A DNA stretch of 18,256 bases from a miscellaneous Crenarchaeota group-1 archaeon SG8-32-3 (GTDB taxonomy: Archaea; Thermoproteota; Bathyarchaeia; Bathyarchaeales; Bathycorpusculaceae): the NCBI GenBank assembly GCA_001273335.1, contig LFWV01000007.1:1-18256 (forward strand), read 5' to 3'. The notes beneath the pieces are model-generated. The model saw nothing but the letters and a program-made list of their open reading frames with translations. It was not told where the DNA came from and made no database searches. Positions 7,223 through 14,190 of this stretch are shown piece by piece; position 1 is the first letter of the stretch; every line of letters starts with the position of its first letter. The translations under genes and the position numbers were made by a program.

Positions 7223-7259
7223 TATACATGATTTTGACTCCTGTCACGCCAATAGGTGA

Positions 7260-8066
7260 TTACTCTTCTTTGATTCTGTATTCCGCTGCGGCGTGCCAAA
7301 TTGTTTCAAAGAAGCTTTGAACTATTTCTGCGAAGCTAAGGTTGGTTGACCAAAGAGCTGGTGACTCTAATGCGATGCGAGTTGGAAAGTGTGCCATGAA
7401 GATTTCTCTCCTGTCATATATCCCTAATCTTGCGTTGGGCGTGTATGTAACAGTCTTGAGCTCAAAATTAGGATTCTTCGTGAGAGTTTGCAAAACTTCT
7501 GACAACGAGTTTGCGTCTTCAGGGTAATCTATTATCCATCGAACTTTGACACCTTTTTTCAAGGCTTTCTCGATTTCTTCAGAGAGGACAAAAAATGTTC
7601 GAGCAAATGCCTTTAATGAAGATATAACATCTATGCTCTTTTTGCTATCTTCAATTGCCTTTTTGAGTCTGCGCGTAAGTGCCTCTCTTTCAGGAACCAA
7701 CACATATTGAGCTTCTTCATCATGTGTGCTTTTTTGTTCGTTTTCTTTGAACTTTTGGATCAGCTCGTCCGCGTCCTTTTGCAAACTAAAAAGCGCTTTA
7801 GCCTTACGTTCCATTAAAATTTCAATGCTTTCTTCCAGCGGAACGGCTTTGAACTCGGTTGGAGCTTCTAATATTTTTTCGAGTATTCCAATTTCTCGCA
7901 GCTCTGTGAGTATTCGGTAGATATCCTGCCTAGCAACCTTTGAAGTCTTCCACAGTTTTCTCGCGTTTGCCTTGCCCATCTTGGCAAGAGCAAGGTAAAC
8001 TTTTGCCTGAGAACCTGTAAGTCCTAATTTCTTCAAGATCTGTATGTCTTCGTGCTTCACTAGCAT
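7260..8066 (-). CDS. TrmB-family transcriptional regulator
   Basis: A 268-residue DNA-binding regulator. Residues about 10-65 form a winged helix (LKKLGLTGSQAKVYLALAKM, then ARQDIYRILTELREIGIL) typical of TrmB/Sugar_tr_reg proteins. A charged helical linker (about 85-115) probably mediates dimerisation. The C-terminal half (SKKSIDVISS, ALKKGVKVRWIIDY, LGIYDRREIFMA, TNLSFAEIVQSFFETIWHAA) matches the PLD-like regulatory domain of TrmB-like proteins rather than the sugar-binding type. ATG 8066 follows GGAGAG (8070-8075). It is divergent from the acyltransferase gene, sharing a 162-bp promoter region with a repeated heptamer, and is upstream of the esterase. Local control of both is inference. 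Confidence 0.88.
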   Translation of the reverse strand: MLVKHEDIQILKKLGLTGSQAKVYLALAKMGKANARKLWKTSKVARQDIYRILTELREIGILEKILEAPTEFKAVPLEESIEILMERKAKALFSLQKDADELIQKFKENEQKSTHDEEAQYVLVPEREALTRRLKKAIEDSKKSIDVISSLKAFARTFFVLSEEIEKALKKGVKVRWIIDYPEDANSLSEVLQTLTKNPNFELKTVTYTPNARLGIYDRREIFMAHFPTRIALESPALWSTNLSFAEIVQSFFETIWHAAAEYRIKEE

Positions 8067-8159
8067 TTTCTCTCCAGAGACGCGGTTTTACTAAATGGTG
8101 AAGATTTGCTAATTTGAGTTTTTCGGTTTTGTCAGCAGAGACCCTTACGGCTAGTATTC

Positions 8160-8193
8160 AAAAGACTCTCCGGACGGTCTTTTCCAAAAAGAC
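8160..8193. promoter_or_regulatory. Triple heptamer operator-like array
   Basis: AAAAGAC (8160-8166), its inverse GTCTTTT (8177-8183) and AAAAGAC again (8187-8193) are packed in 34 bp. The last two form a perfect 17-bp palindrome with a 3-bp centre; the first two form an inverted repeat with a 10-bp spacer. The array lies in the divergent region between the TrmB-like gene and the acyltransferase, 36-69 nt upstream of the latter's ATG. This is what an operator for a dimeric winged-helix protein looks like. That the neighbouring TrmB-like protein binds it is inference. Confidence 0.5.
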
Positions 8194-8228
8194 GCATAGT
8201 TTGTGTTATCTTTGGGGCAACAGTATTT

Positions 8229-9329
8229 ATGAAAAGAATCGTAGAGTTCGATTGGTTGAAGCTGTTTGCCCTTTTTTTGCTGATTTTTGTCCACAGCGAT
8301 CTTTATTTTGTTTACCCGGAGATTATTTATCCTGTTCAATGGTTCCTGTTAGGCTGTTTTTTCTTTGTGAGCGGGTTTTTAGTCTTTGATACATTCCAGA
8401 AGTGTGAAGGCAGTATTCGAATTTTCTGGAAATCAAAATTTTTGTCGCTATACATTCCTTTTGCCGCCACAGCTGTTTTCTATTTCATTTTACAAGTAGC
8501 AATTGGAGCGGCACCAGCAGACCCATTGCGTTTATTCTCCCATGTTTCTTTGCTTAACGTTTTTGATGGCTTGAATTCCGTGTATAATTGGGGATCTTTA
8601 TGGTTCGTTCCTTATTTGATAGCTTTCATGTTAATTTTCTGTTTCACGAAGAAATACTTTAAGAATGTAAAAATTCAAGTTTTACTATTTTCAATTATAT
8701 GGTTTTGCTCCATTCTGGCTTGGGTATATGACACGCCAATGAAACTCGGTCAAGTATTCAGTCAATACTTCTTGGTTTTTATGATTGGCGTTTGGTTTAA
8801 TGAATTCAAAATGTATGAGAGAATCATGAACTTCAAAGCTGCATATGTCGCAGTTCCTCTTTTCGCCATATTTTTGCCAAGTCTCTCAACTTTGTTCACC
8901 GCTAATAATGCAGCTGACGCCCTAACGTTTTTTGTCTATTCGCATGGAAGAAGTATAATCCTTAGTCTATCAGCAATTTTGCTGGTTTTGTTGCTTTTGC
9001 GCAAGCTGGTATTTCCTCGTAATCGTTTTGTCGAGTTGATTGCAGCGACAAGTGTTGTCATTTATCTTATGGAACCGTTCTGCAGTTATCTGCTGCGTAG
9101 TTATATCTTTGGACAAACCACAGTTTACTTTGCTTCTGGCATGGAATTTTATCTTTACCAAATATTGCGCATTACACTTCTGCTTGTTCTTGTGCCACTG
9201 GTGGTGAAAGCCGCTAAAACTACCTATCAAAAGCGTCTCTCACCGTTGAGCCCAAATTTTAGGTTTTTTAACGTCCTGAAAAACAAGTTTGCTAAGGACT
9301 GGCAACCAGTGGCGGATGTGAAACAATAA
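8229..9329 (+). CDS. Acyltransferase-3 family integral membrane protein
   Basis: A 366-residue multi-spanning protein with about ten hydrophobic segments. The N-terminus VEFDWLKLFALFLLIFVHSD fits the acyltransferase-3 family (PF01757) pattern of an Asp-Trp-Leu-Lys motif entering TM1 and a conserved His (His22) at its end. The family transfers acetyl or other acyl groups to extracytoplasmic sugars, lipids or peptides. The segments WFLLGCFFFVSGFL and YNWGSLWFVPYLIAFMLIF also fit. The start is ATG 8229; there is no strong SD, and no TATA box is clear upstream, though the heptamer array lies close by. It is divergent from the TrmB-like regulator and the esterase, so acylation and de-esterification genes share a promoter region. 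The acceptor is unknown. Confidence 0.82.
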   Translation: MKRIVEFDWLKLFALFLLIFVHSDLYFVYPEIIYPVQWFLLGCFFFVSGFLVFDTFQKCEGSIRIFWKSKFLSLYIPFAATAVFYFILQVAIGAAPADPLRLFSHVSLLNVFDGLNSVYNWGSLWFVPYLIAFMLIFCFTKKYFKNVKIQVLLFSIIWFCSILAWVYDTPMKLGQVFSQYFLVFMIGVWFNEFKMYERIMNFKAAYVAVPLFAIFLPSLSTLFTANNAADALTFFVYSHGRSIILSLSAILLVLLLLRKLVFPRNRFVELIAATSVVIYLMEPFCSYLLRSYIFGQTTVYFASGMEFYLYQILRITLLLVLVPLVVKAAKTTYQKRLSPLSPNFRFFNVLKNKFAKDWQPVADVKQ

Positions 9330-9436
9330 AAATTATGGACAGCAGAAAAACTTGCATCAACAATAATCACCGACAGCCTTCATAAAATACAAACAACCAA
9401 CACAATCTCCAAGACCGTGTGGGGTTCTGTAAATGA

Positions 9437-9460
9437 GGGGTGGGATTCGAACTCGAGAAC
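9437..9460 (-). pseudogene. tRNA T-arm-like fragment
   Basis: Read on the minus strand, 9452-9437 gives GTTCGAATCCCACCCC, the same 16 nt as the T-loop, T-stem 3' strand and first acceptor bases of the tRNA-Arg at 14704-14778. The 5' side of the stem (TCGAG) no longer pairs properly, and no acceptor, D-arm or anticodon arm can be built around it. It may be a relic of tRNA-associated integration or simply a short chance match to a universally conserved motif. Confidence 0.3.
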
Positions 9461-9464
9461 AAAT

Positions 9465-9494
9465 GGAGATATCGACCTTAAATCTCCTTTTTTT
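9465..9494 (+). terminator. Hairpin plus T7 terminator
   Basis: GGAGAT (9465-9470), an 11-nt loop, then ATCTCC (9482-9487), directly followed by seven T (9488-9494). This looks like a bacterial-style intrinsic terminator, and a T7 tract alone would also terminate archaeal RNAP. It lies 136 nt after the acyltransferase stop and about 70 nt before the EamA promoter candidate, so it would separate the two units. Confidence 0.55.
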
Positions 9495-9561
9495 GTCTAC
9501 AGTGATTTTTTATTAACACATATGACATTTAATTCTAGGCAAACCGTGGTAAATCGCTTAA

Positions 9562-9571
9562 TTTTAATATT
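9562..9571 (+). promoter_or_regulatory. Candidate TATA box of the EamA gene
   Basis: TTTTAATATT with an AT-rich flank lies 67 nt before the TTG start. Transcription would begin near 9592, and the leader would carry GAGGGGGG (9621-9628). There is no second candidate as good in this gap. Confidence 0.4.
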
Positions 9572-9637
9572 ACAAAGCGCGTCTCTAAGCAAGAATGTTA
9601 ACTCTGATAAACTATGCTATGAGGGGGGTCAAGATTC

Positions 9638-10531
9638 TTGAAAGAAACAGAGTCTCATAATAGAAGAAAGCACTTAGGCATCAAGACTTTGGCTCCTGCT
9701 CTTGTTTCCGTTGTGTTTTGGTCTTCTGCCTTTGCAGGAATCAGATCTGCTCTTCTGAACTATGCTCCAGGTCACTTGGCTCTTCTAAGATTCTTGGTGG
9801 CTTCTAGTATATTACTGGTTTATGCAGTTTGCAACCGTGTGTCAGTTCCCAACTTGCGTGACATACCAAAAATTATGGTTTTGGGTTTCTTAGGATTTAC
9901 TGTTTATCATATAGCTCTAAATTTCGGAGAAATCAGTGTTACTGCTGGATCTGCGAGTCTCTTAATTGCTTCAACTCCTGCATTAACCGCCCTCCTTGCA
10001 GTAATTTTCTTGAAGGAAAGAATGAATAGGTGGGGGTGGGTTGGGATCATCACAAGTTTTTTTGGTGTTTTTCTGGTGAGTTTAGGAGAAGGGCAAGGTC
10101 TTCAATTTAATTTTGGGGCGATCTTGATATTTGTAGCTGCTCTTTCTTCAAGTGCTTATTTTGTTTTCCAACACCCCCTCCTAGAGAAATATGGGGTGCT
10201 CCCTATGACTACCTATGTTATTTGTGCTGGAACTTCTTTCATGCTGATTTTTCTTCCCGGATTGCCACAAGCTATATACTCTGCTCCATTATGCTCGACG
10301 TTTTCTGTAGTTTATTTAGGTGTATTCCCAGGGGCTCTTGCATACGTAACATGGACTCAGGCCCTATCCAAGGCTCCTGCATCTCTGGTTTCTAGTTTCC
10401 TCTATCTTTCACCTGTTCTAGCAATTTTCATTGCATCAGTTCTGTTGAATGAGATCCCTTCCTTAGTCTCATTAGCAGGAGGGGGTATCTCAATTTTAGG
10501 CGTAATGCTAGTGAATCTCTTCTATCGATAA
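9638..10531 (+). CDS. EamA-family (DMT superfamily) transporter
   Basis: A 297-residue inner-membrane protein with ten predicted segments in two homologous halves, the usual EamA layout. Family features are VVFWSSAFAGIRSALLNYAP in TM1, LALLRFL in TM2, TAGSASLLIASTPALTALLA, then FLKERMNRWGWVGI closing the first half, and PGALAYVTWTQALSK with LSPVLAIFIASVLLNEIPS in the second. Members export amino acids, metabolites or nucleotide sugars; the substrate cannot be read here. TTG 9638 is chosen because GAGGGGGGT lies 8 nt upstream and no ATG precedes the first membrane segment. It is convergent with a threonine aldolase gene, which weakly hints at amino-acid handling. Confidence 0.88.
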   Translation: MKETESHNRRKHLGIKTLAPALVSVVFWSSAFAGIRSALLNYAPGHLALLRFLVASSILLVYAVCNRVSVPNLRDIPKIMVLGFLGFTVYHIALNFGEISVTAGSASLLIASTPALTALLAVIFLKERMNRWGWVGIITSFFGVFLVSLGEGQGLQFNFGAILIFVAALSSSAYFVFQHPLLEKYGVLPMTTYVICAGTSFMLIFLPGLPQAIYSAPLCSTFSVVYLGVFPGALAYVTWTQALSKAPASLVSSFLYLSPVLAIFIASVLLNEIPSLVSLAGGGISILGVMLVNLFYR

Positions 10532-10535
10532 TTTG

Positions 10536-10546
10536 GCACTAGGTGC
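10536..10546. terminator. Small hairpin after the EamA gene
   Basis: GCAC-TAG-GTGC forms a 4-bp stem 4 nt after the EamA stop, with flanking TTTGG and CCAAA (10551-10555) able to add an outer stem. No long T-tract follows, so a terminator role is uncertain. The remaining gap to the convergent aldolase stop at 10678 is AT-rich and featureless. Confidence 0.25.
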
Positions 10547-10677
10547 AAGTCCAAATGGTCGAGTAGGAATTTAAACCCCAAGCAAGAAGAACTAATGTAT
10601 CTATGAATTTAACACAAAATATTAGACAATTGTAAACAACTATAACACTTATTATAACAGATCTATTTGTACTGAAT

Positions 10678-11718
10678 TTAATGGGATATTGTTTCAATTG
10701 TGGTGATTGTTTTTTCCACGTGTTTTCTCTCAATTCCTTTGTGGGTTACCATTCTTATTCTATTCTCAGACAATGCGAGAGCAAGGATATTGTTTTCTTT
10801 AAGTTTCGATATGAATTGATCAGCTGTTAGTGCTAATCCTTCGATGCTAAAGTAGACCATATTTGTTTGCACTCGGCTCAAGTTGACTCGGATTCCGTCT
10901 ATTTTTGATATCCCCTCAGCTAAATGTCTGGCGTTTAAATGATCTTCTTTAAGTCTTTCAATCATGCTTTCCAAAGCCACGATGCCAGGCGCCGCAATTA
11001 TTCCCGCTTGGCGCATTCCCCCTCCTAAAATTTTTCGTAGTTTTCTAGCTCTTCTAATGAACTCCTGATTGCCTACCAATAACGAGCCTACCGGGCAGCA
11101 CAAGCCTTTGGATAGACAGAACATCAGGTTATCGACGTGTTTGGTGAATTCTTTTAGATTTACATTGAGTGCAACAGCTGCATTAAAAATACGTGCTCCA
11201 TCTAGGTAAACTTTCAGGTTATTTTTATGGGCTACTGCACTTACTGCCTTAATTTGATTAGGTGTTATGATTGTTCCACCATGTCTATTGTGGGTGTTTT
11301 CTAGGCATAAGAGCGAAGGTTTTGGAAAATGGATGTTTTGTGGTCGGATTGCAGCCTCTACTTCTTCTGGGTCAAGCGATCCTGTTAGGCTTTTCAAAGG
11401 CCAAGGTAAAAGGCCGGCTATCGCGGAAATGCCCCCTACTTCATACCAGTAAATATGCGACTGTGACTCAAGTATTATTAGGTCGCCCCGATTTGCATTA
11501 GTCATTAAAGAGATCAAATTGGCTTGGGTTCCACTTGTGACAAGAAGAGCCGCCTCCTTACCCATTGTTTCAGCAGCTATTCTCTCAAGCTTGTTTACGG
11601 TTGCGTCTTCCTCAAATACATCATCGCCCAATTCTGCATGTCGAATAGCTTCCAACATTTCTTCGGTTGGCTTGGTCACTGTATCGCTTCTAAGATCTAT
11701 AATTTCTTTTGCAAACAT
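10678..11718 (-). CDS. ltaE: Threonine aldolase (PLP-dependent, low-specificity type)
   Basis: A 346-residue fold-type I PLP enzyme that cleaves L-threonine or allo-threonine to glycine and acetaldehyde. The N-terminus has IDLRSDTVTKPTEEM, then GDDVFEEDATVNKLE and TSGTQANLI (residues 61-69). His88 in SQSHIY is placed to stack on the cofactor. LENTHNRHGGTI, YLDGARIFNA (171-180) and the Schiff-base lysine Lys204 in CLSKGLCCPVGS follow. GGGMRQAGIIAAPG completes the set. The length matches the family (about 340). ATG 11718 has an excellent AGGAGAGG (11723-11730) and a TATA box at 11755-11762. It probably stands alone, convergent with the EamA gene. The likely role is glycine supply or threonine breakdown. 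Confidence 0.95.
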   Translation of the reverse strand: MFAKEIIDLRSDTVTKPTEEMLEAIRHAELGDDVFEEDATVNKLERIAAETMGKEAALLVTSGTQANLISLMTNANRGDLIILESQSHIYWYEVGGISAIAGLLPWPLKSLTGSLDPEEVEAAIRPQNIHFPKPSLLCLENTHNRHGGTIITPNQIKAVSAVAHKNNLKVYLDGARIFNAAVALNVNLKEFTKHVDNLMFCLSKGLCCPVGSLLVGNQEFIRRARKLRKILGGGMRQAGIIAAPGIVALESMIERLKEDHLNARHLAEGISKIDGIRVNLSRVQTNMVYFSIEGLALTADQFISKLKENNILALALSENRIRMVTHKGIERKHVEKTITTIETISH

Positions 11719-11754
11719 TTCGCCTCTCCTTTCTTATTCTATTTGTTAATTGAC

Positions 11755-11762
11755 TTTTAAAA
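11755..11762 (-). promoter_or_regulatory. TATA box of the threonine aldolase gene
   Basis: TTTTAAAA on the minus strand lies about 40 nt before the ATG at 11718. Transcription would begin near 11733, leaving a short leader that consists almost entirely of the AGGAGAGG ribosome binding site. Confidence 0.5.
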
Positions 11763-11785
11763 TTAACAATGTATTTGCGATGATG

Positions 11786-11995
11786 TTAATTGTGATATTT
11801 CAGATACAGAATTAATGCTAGGCCAATAATGATGATTAGTGTAATTAGTATAACATGAAGATCTTCAATGGACAACAATGACTCTTCTGGAGGTGTTGGC
11901 GTAGGAGTTGGTGCTTCAGTTGGAGCATAACTCGCTGTAGGTGTTGGAATAGGTGTTGGTGATGATTTTGTGGTTGGAAAGTCGGGTAAGTTTAC
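11786..11995 (-). pseudogene. C-terminal stub of a PT-rich, membrane-anchored surface protein
   Basis: Minus-strand frame closed by TAA at 11996-11998 upstream and TAA 11786-11788. It encodes a Pro/Thr linker (SSPTPIPTPTASYAPTEAPT, then PTPTPPEES), a short spacer, and one hydrophobic helix VILITLIIIIGLALILYL ending KYHN. This is the standard C-terminal design of archaeal exported surface proteins: a glycosylatable PT stalk plus a membrane anchor. There is no usable start before the stalk and no ectodomain, so it appears to be the remaining 3' end of a deleted or frameshifted gene. A +1 shift would open a short ATG frame from about 12014, but its residues resemble nothing recognised. Confidence 0.55.
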
Positions 11996-12067
11996 TTAAC
12001 GTGCTTGTCATTGACCAACGACAGTCTAATAAGCAAAATTGGCAACAGTGATTTATGACGCTTACCG

Positions 12068-13492
12068 ATGAGAATCCTGTTTATCGAGCCACCTAAGGAC
12101 ATATGGTTTGTTATGGGAGAATATCTGCCGCCACCCTACGGTATTATCCAACTTGCTGCATATTTGGAAAAACAGGTGAGCAACATACATTTGGAAGTGC
12201 TTGACTGCAATACTGAACGTGTTGACTGGAAAAACCTCGAGCAGCGCATATCCACGTTTAAGCCTGATGTGGTCGCTTGCGCCTCCCTGGCTACATGCAA
12301 TACATACGCTGTAGCAAAAACGTTGGAAACTGCGAAGAGAGTGGCTCCCAACGCCCTAACCATTACAGGGGGTCAACATTTCTCGACTACTGCGCAAGAT
12401 AGCCTTCAGCAGTACCCTGAAATCGACGTTATAGTGCGAGGAGAGGGCGAGGAAACACTCACTGAACTCATTAAGGCACAACAAGCTAACGCTAAATTCA
12501 GCAATATCCTTGGCATCTCCTACAGACACGGCGACATCGTTGCTCATAACGCTTCTCGACCTTTGATTGAAAACCTTGAGGATCTGCCTTTTCCAGGTTA
12601 TCACCTTGTCAAAGCCAACATGTGCAAGTATCACTTCAAAATCATGGGAGGCGAGAATAACCCTTATGCTCTCATAGAAGGCGCTCGAGGTTGCAATCAT
12701 CAGTGCACGTTTTGCACTCAATGGCGTCATTGGCAAGCATGTTGGCGTCGAAAGTCAGCAAAACGGATAGCTGATGAGATGGATTTTTGCTTTCATGAGT
12801 TTGGCAGCAAGTTCATCTGGCTGACCGACGACAATTTTGGGTCTGGACAGCGATCAGCTGAAATCGCGGAAGAAATTATTGCGCGCCATTTGCCTGACGA
12901 TGTTGCATGGTTTGTTCAGGTTAGAGTTGATGACATCATACGAAATAAAGATGCTTTGCCCCGTTTGCGCAAATCAGGGCTGAGCTGGGTTTTACTTGGG
13001 GTGGAAAATTCAAGTCCTCAAACACTTAAGAGTTACAAAAAAGGAATAACTCCTGCAGATTCCAAGATTGCCGTGCGGCTTCTGCAGGAAAATGGCATTT
13101 TTGCTCACGCTATGATCATCATCGGCAACCGCAAGGACACACATCAAACCATAGCTCAGCTTAAGGACTTTGCAGACGAATTGGACCCAGATTTAGTTAT
13201 GTTCGGAATTCTGACGCCTTTTCCAGGAACAGAAGTTTACGCTGAGGCAGAGCGCAATGGCTGGATTATGGATCGGAATTGGTCGCATTATGATATGATT
13301 CACGCTATTATGCCTACGGAGACGCTTTCCACCGATGAGGTGCAAGAGGAGCTTTATGGATGCTACCGCGACTTCTATGGATCGTGGAGCCGACGATTTG
13401 GTGCTTTGTTTTCGAGAAACCAGTTGAAGCGTAGGGTTTTTTGGCATATGGCCAGAAGCGGCGTGCTTGGGAAGGTGAGGTCGCTGTTTTAA
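12068..13492 (+). CDS. B12-binding domain radical SAM protein
   Basis: A 474-residue enzyme with an N-terminal cobalamin-binding fold (about residues 1-150; ILFIEPP, LPPPYGIIQLAAYLE, FKPDVVACASLA, ITGGQHFS and IDVIVRGEGEETLTELI) and a radical SAM core starting near 200. The cluster motif is C209-NHQ-C213-TF-C216 after ALIEGARG, the standard CxxxCxxC. Further core signals are WLTDDNFG, GLSWVLLGVENSSPQTLKSY and FGILTPFPGTEVY. The N-terminal domain lacks the classic DxHxxG cobalamin histidine, which is common in this class (BchE, P-methylase and relatives). Possible chemistry is methylation or rearrangement of an unactivated carbon; the substrate is unknown. A membrane protein gene follows after 8 nt, suggesting an operon and perhaps a lipid or membrane-linked substrate. 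Confidence 0.9.
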   Translation: MRILFIEPPKDIWFVMGEYLPPPYGIIQLAAYLEKQVSNIHLEVLDCNTERVDWKNLEQRISTFKPDVVACASLATCNTYAVAKTLETAKRVAPNALTITGGQHFSTTAQDSLQQYPEIDVIVRGEGEETLTELIKAQQANAKFSNILGISYRHGDIVAHNASRPLIENLEDLPFPGYHLVKANMCKYHFKIMGGENNPYALIEGARGCNHQCTFCTQWRHWQACWRRKSAKRIADEMDFCFHEFGSKFIWLTDDNFGSGQRSAEIAEEIIARHLPDDVAWFVQVRVDDIIRNKDALPRLRKSGLSWVLLGVENSSPQTLKSYKKGITPADSKIAVRLLQENGIFAHAMIIIGNRKDTHQTIAQLKDFADELDPDLVMFGILTPFPGTEVYAEAERNGWIMDRNWSHYDMIHAIMPTETLSTDEVQEELYGCYRDFYGSWSRRFGALFSRNQLKRRVFWHMARSGVLGKVRSLF

Positions 13493-13500
13493 CTTGGAAA

Positions 13501-14190
13501 ATGGGAAAAGATTGGGGTCCGCTGGCTTCTTTGGTGTTCCTTGTAGTGATGTCGGTTGTTGGGCTCGTATTGATTCCCGTGCTGGTTCTACAACCCAACT
13601 TAATTCACGTTCAAGTTTCGATTCGACATGGTTTAGCTGGCGCATTGTACCTCGTCATCTGTGTATTTGGAGTTTTAGCTGTGTTCTATCCCTCGAAATG
13701 CAAGAGGCTATTTGGGAAGTCCCAGAATCCACTGACCCAAGCAAGCAAAGCCTCTGTACAAATTAGAGGTCATCACCCTGACTGCCAGAATTACGGAGCT
13801 AATAGAATAAAGGTTGGAGGAAAAATATTTTGTGCAGCTTGCAGCGGTCTACTAATTGGGGCTGTAGCTGTTTTCATTGGAGCAGTCTTGTATTTTTTTG
13901 TTGGTTTGGAAATAGTTTGGAGTAACATATGGCTACTTGTGTTGGGTGAGATATGCATCTTGTTGGGGTTAGCTCAGATTAAGTTTGCTGGTTACGTTAA
14001 GATGTTCATTAACGTGATTTTTGTTGTTGGGTCGTTTGTGACTTTGGTTGAGACAGACTTGTTGGGTGGAAGTATACTGGTTGATCTCTATGTGCTTGGC
14101 TTAATCGTCTTTATGCTCTGGCTTAGAATCCTGTTTTCCGAATGGAACAACAGGCGAATCTGTCAAACGTGCCAGTTGTGCTTTCATTAG
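13501..14190 (+). CDS. Multi-pass membrane protein with HHPxC/CxxC motif (DUF2085-like)
   Basis: A 229-residue protein with about six hydrophobic segments. Between TM2 and TM3 it has HHPDC (residues 91-95) and GGKIFCAACSGLLIG (106-120), the His/Cys arrangement I associate with DUF2085-type membrane proteins, whose function is unknown. The C-terminus adds three cysteines in CQTCQLC (221-227). Together these could bind a metal, probably near the membrane surface. ATG 13501 is preferred over ATG 13441: the longer version overlaps the radical SAM gene by 52 nt in another frame, and its extra 20 residues look like out-of-frame sequence. It is probably co-transcribed with the radical SAM gene. Its TAG overlaps the convergent zinc-ribbon gene's TAA. 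Confidence 0.75.
   Translation: MGKDWGPLASLVFLVVMSVVGLVLIPVLVLQPNLIHVQVSIRHGLAGALYLVICVFGVLAVFYPSKCKRLFGKSQNPLTQASKASVQIRGHHPDCQNYGANRIKVGGKIFCAACSGLLIGAVAVFIGAVLYFFVGLEIVWSNIWLLVLGEICILLGLAQIKFAGYVKMFINVIFVVGSFVTLVETDLLGGSILVDLYVLGLIVFMLWLRILFSEWNNRRICQTCQLCFH

Larger units (their letters stand above)
9330..9637. other. 308-bp gap between acyltransferase and EamA genes
   Basis: No protein gene is supported. It contains a tRNA T-arm-like scrap (minus strand, 9437-9460), a strong hairpin-plus-T7 terminator on the plus strand (9465-9494), a candidate TATA box at 9562-9571 and a G-rich ribosome binding site at 9621-9629 for the next gene. An open frame of 74 codons (9417-9641) crosses the terminator and has no family resemblance. 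Confidence 0.5.
11719..12067. other. 349-bp gap between aldolase and radical SAM genes
   Basis: It holds the minus-strand aldolase ribosome binding site and TATA box on its left, the 210-bp surface-protein stub (11786-11995) in the middle, and about 70 nt of AT-rich sequence before the radical SAM gene. No strong TATA box or ribosome binding site was found for that gene; TAATAAG near 12027 is the nearest weak candidate. Confidence 0.45.

Noticed and set aside
9417..9641. 74-codon plus-strand frame between acyltransferase and EamA genes
   Set aside because: Runs through a hairpin-T7 terminator and a promoter candidate; no ribosome binding site.
11828..11840. C-box-like ATGATGA suggesting a C/D box guide RNA
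   Set aside because: No CTGA D box at suitable distance, and the bases are explained as codons of the surface-protein stub.
13441..13500. Longer start of the DUF2085-like gene at ATG 13441
   Set aside because: Overlaps the radical SAM gene by 52 nt with out-of-frame-looking residues; ATG 13501 begins directly at the first membrane helix region.
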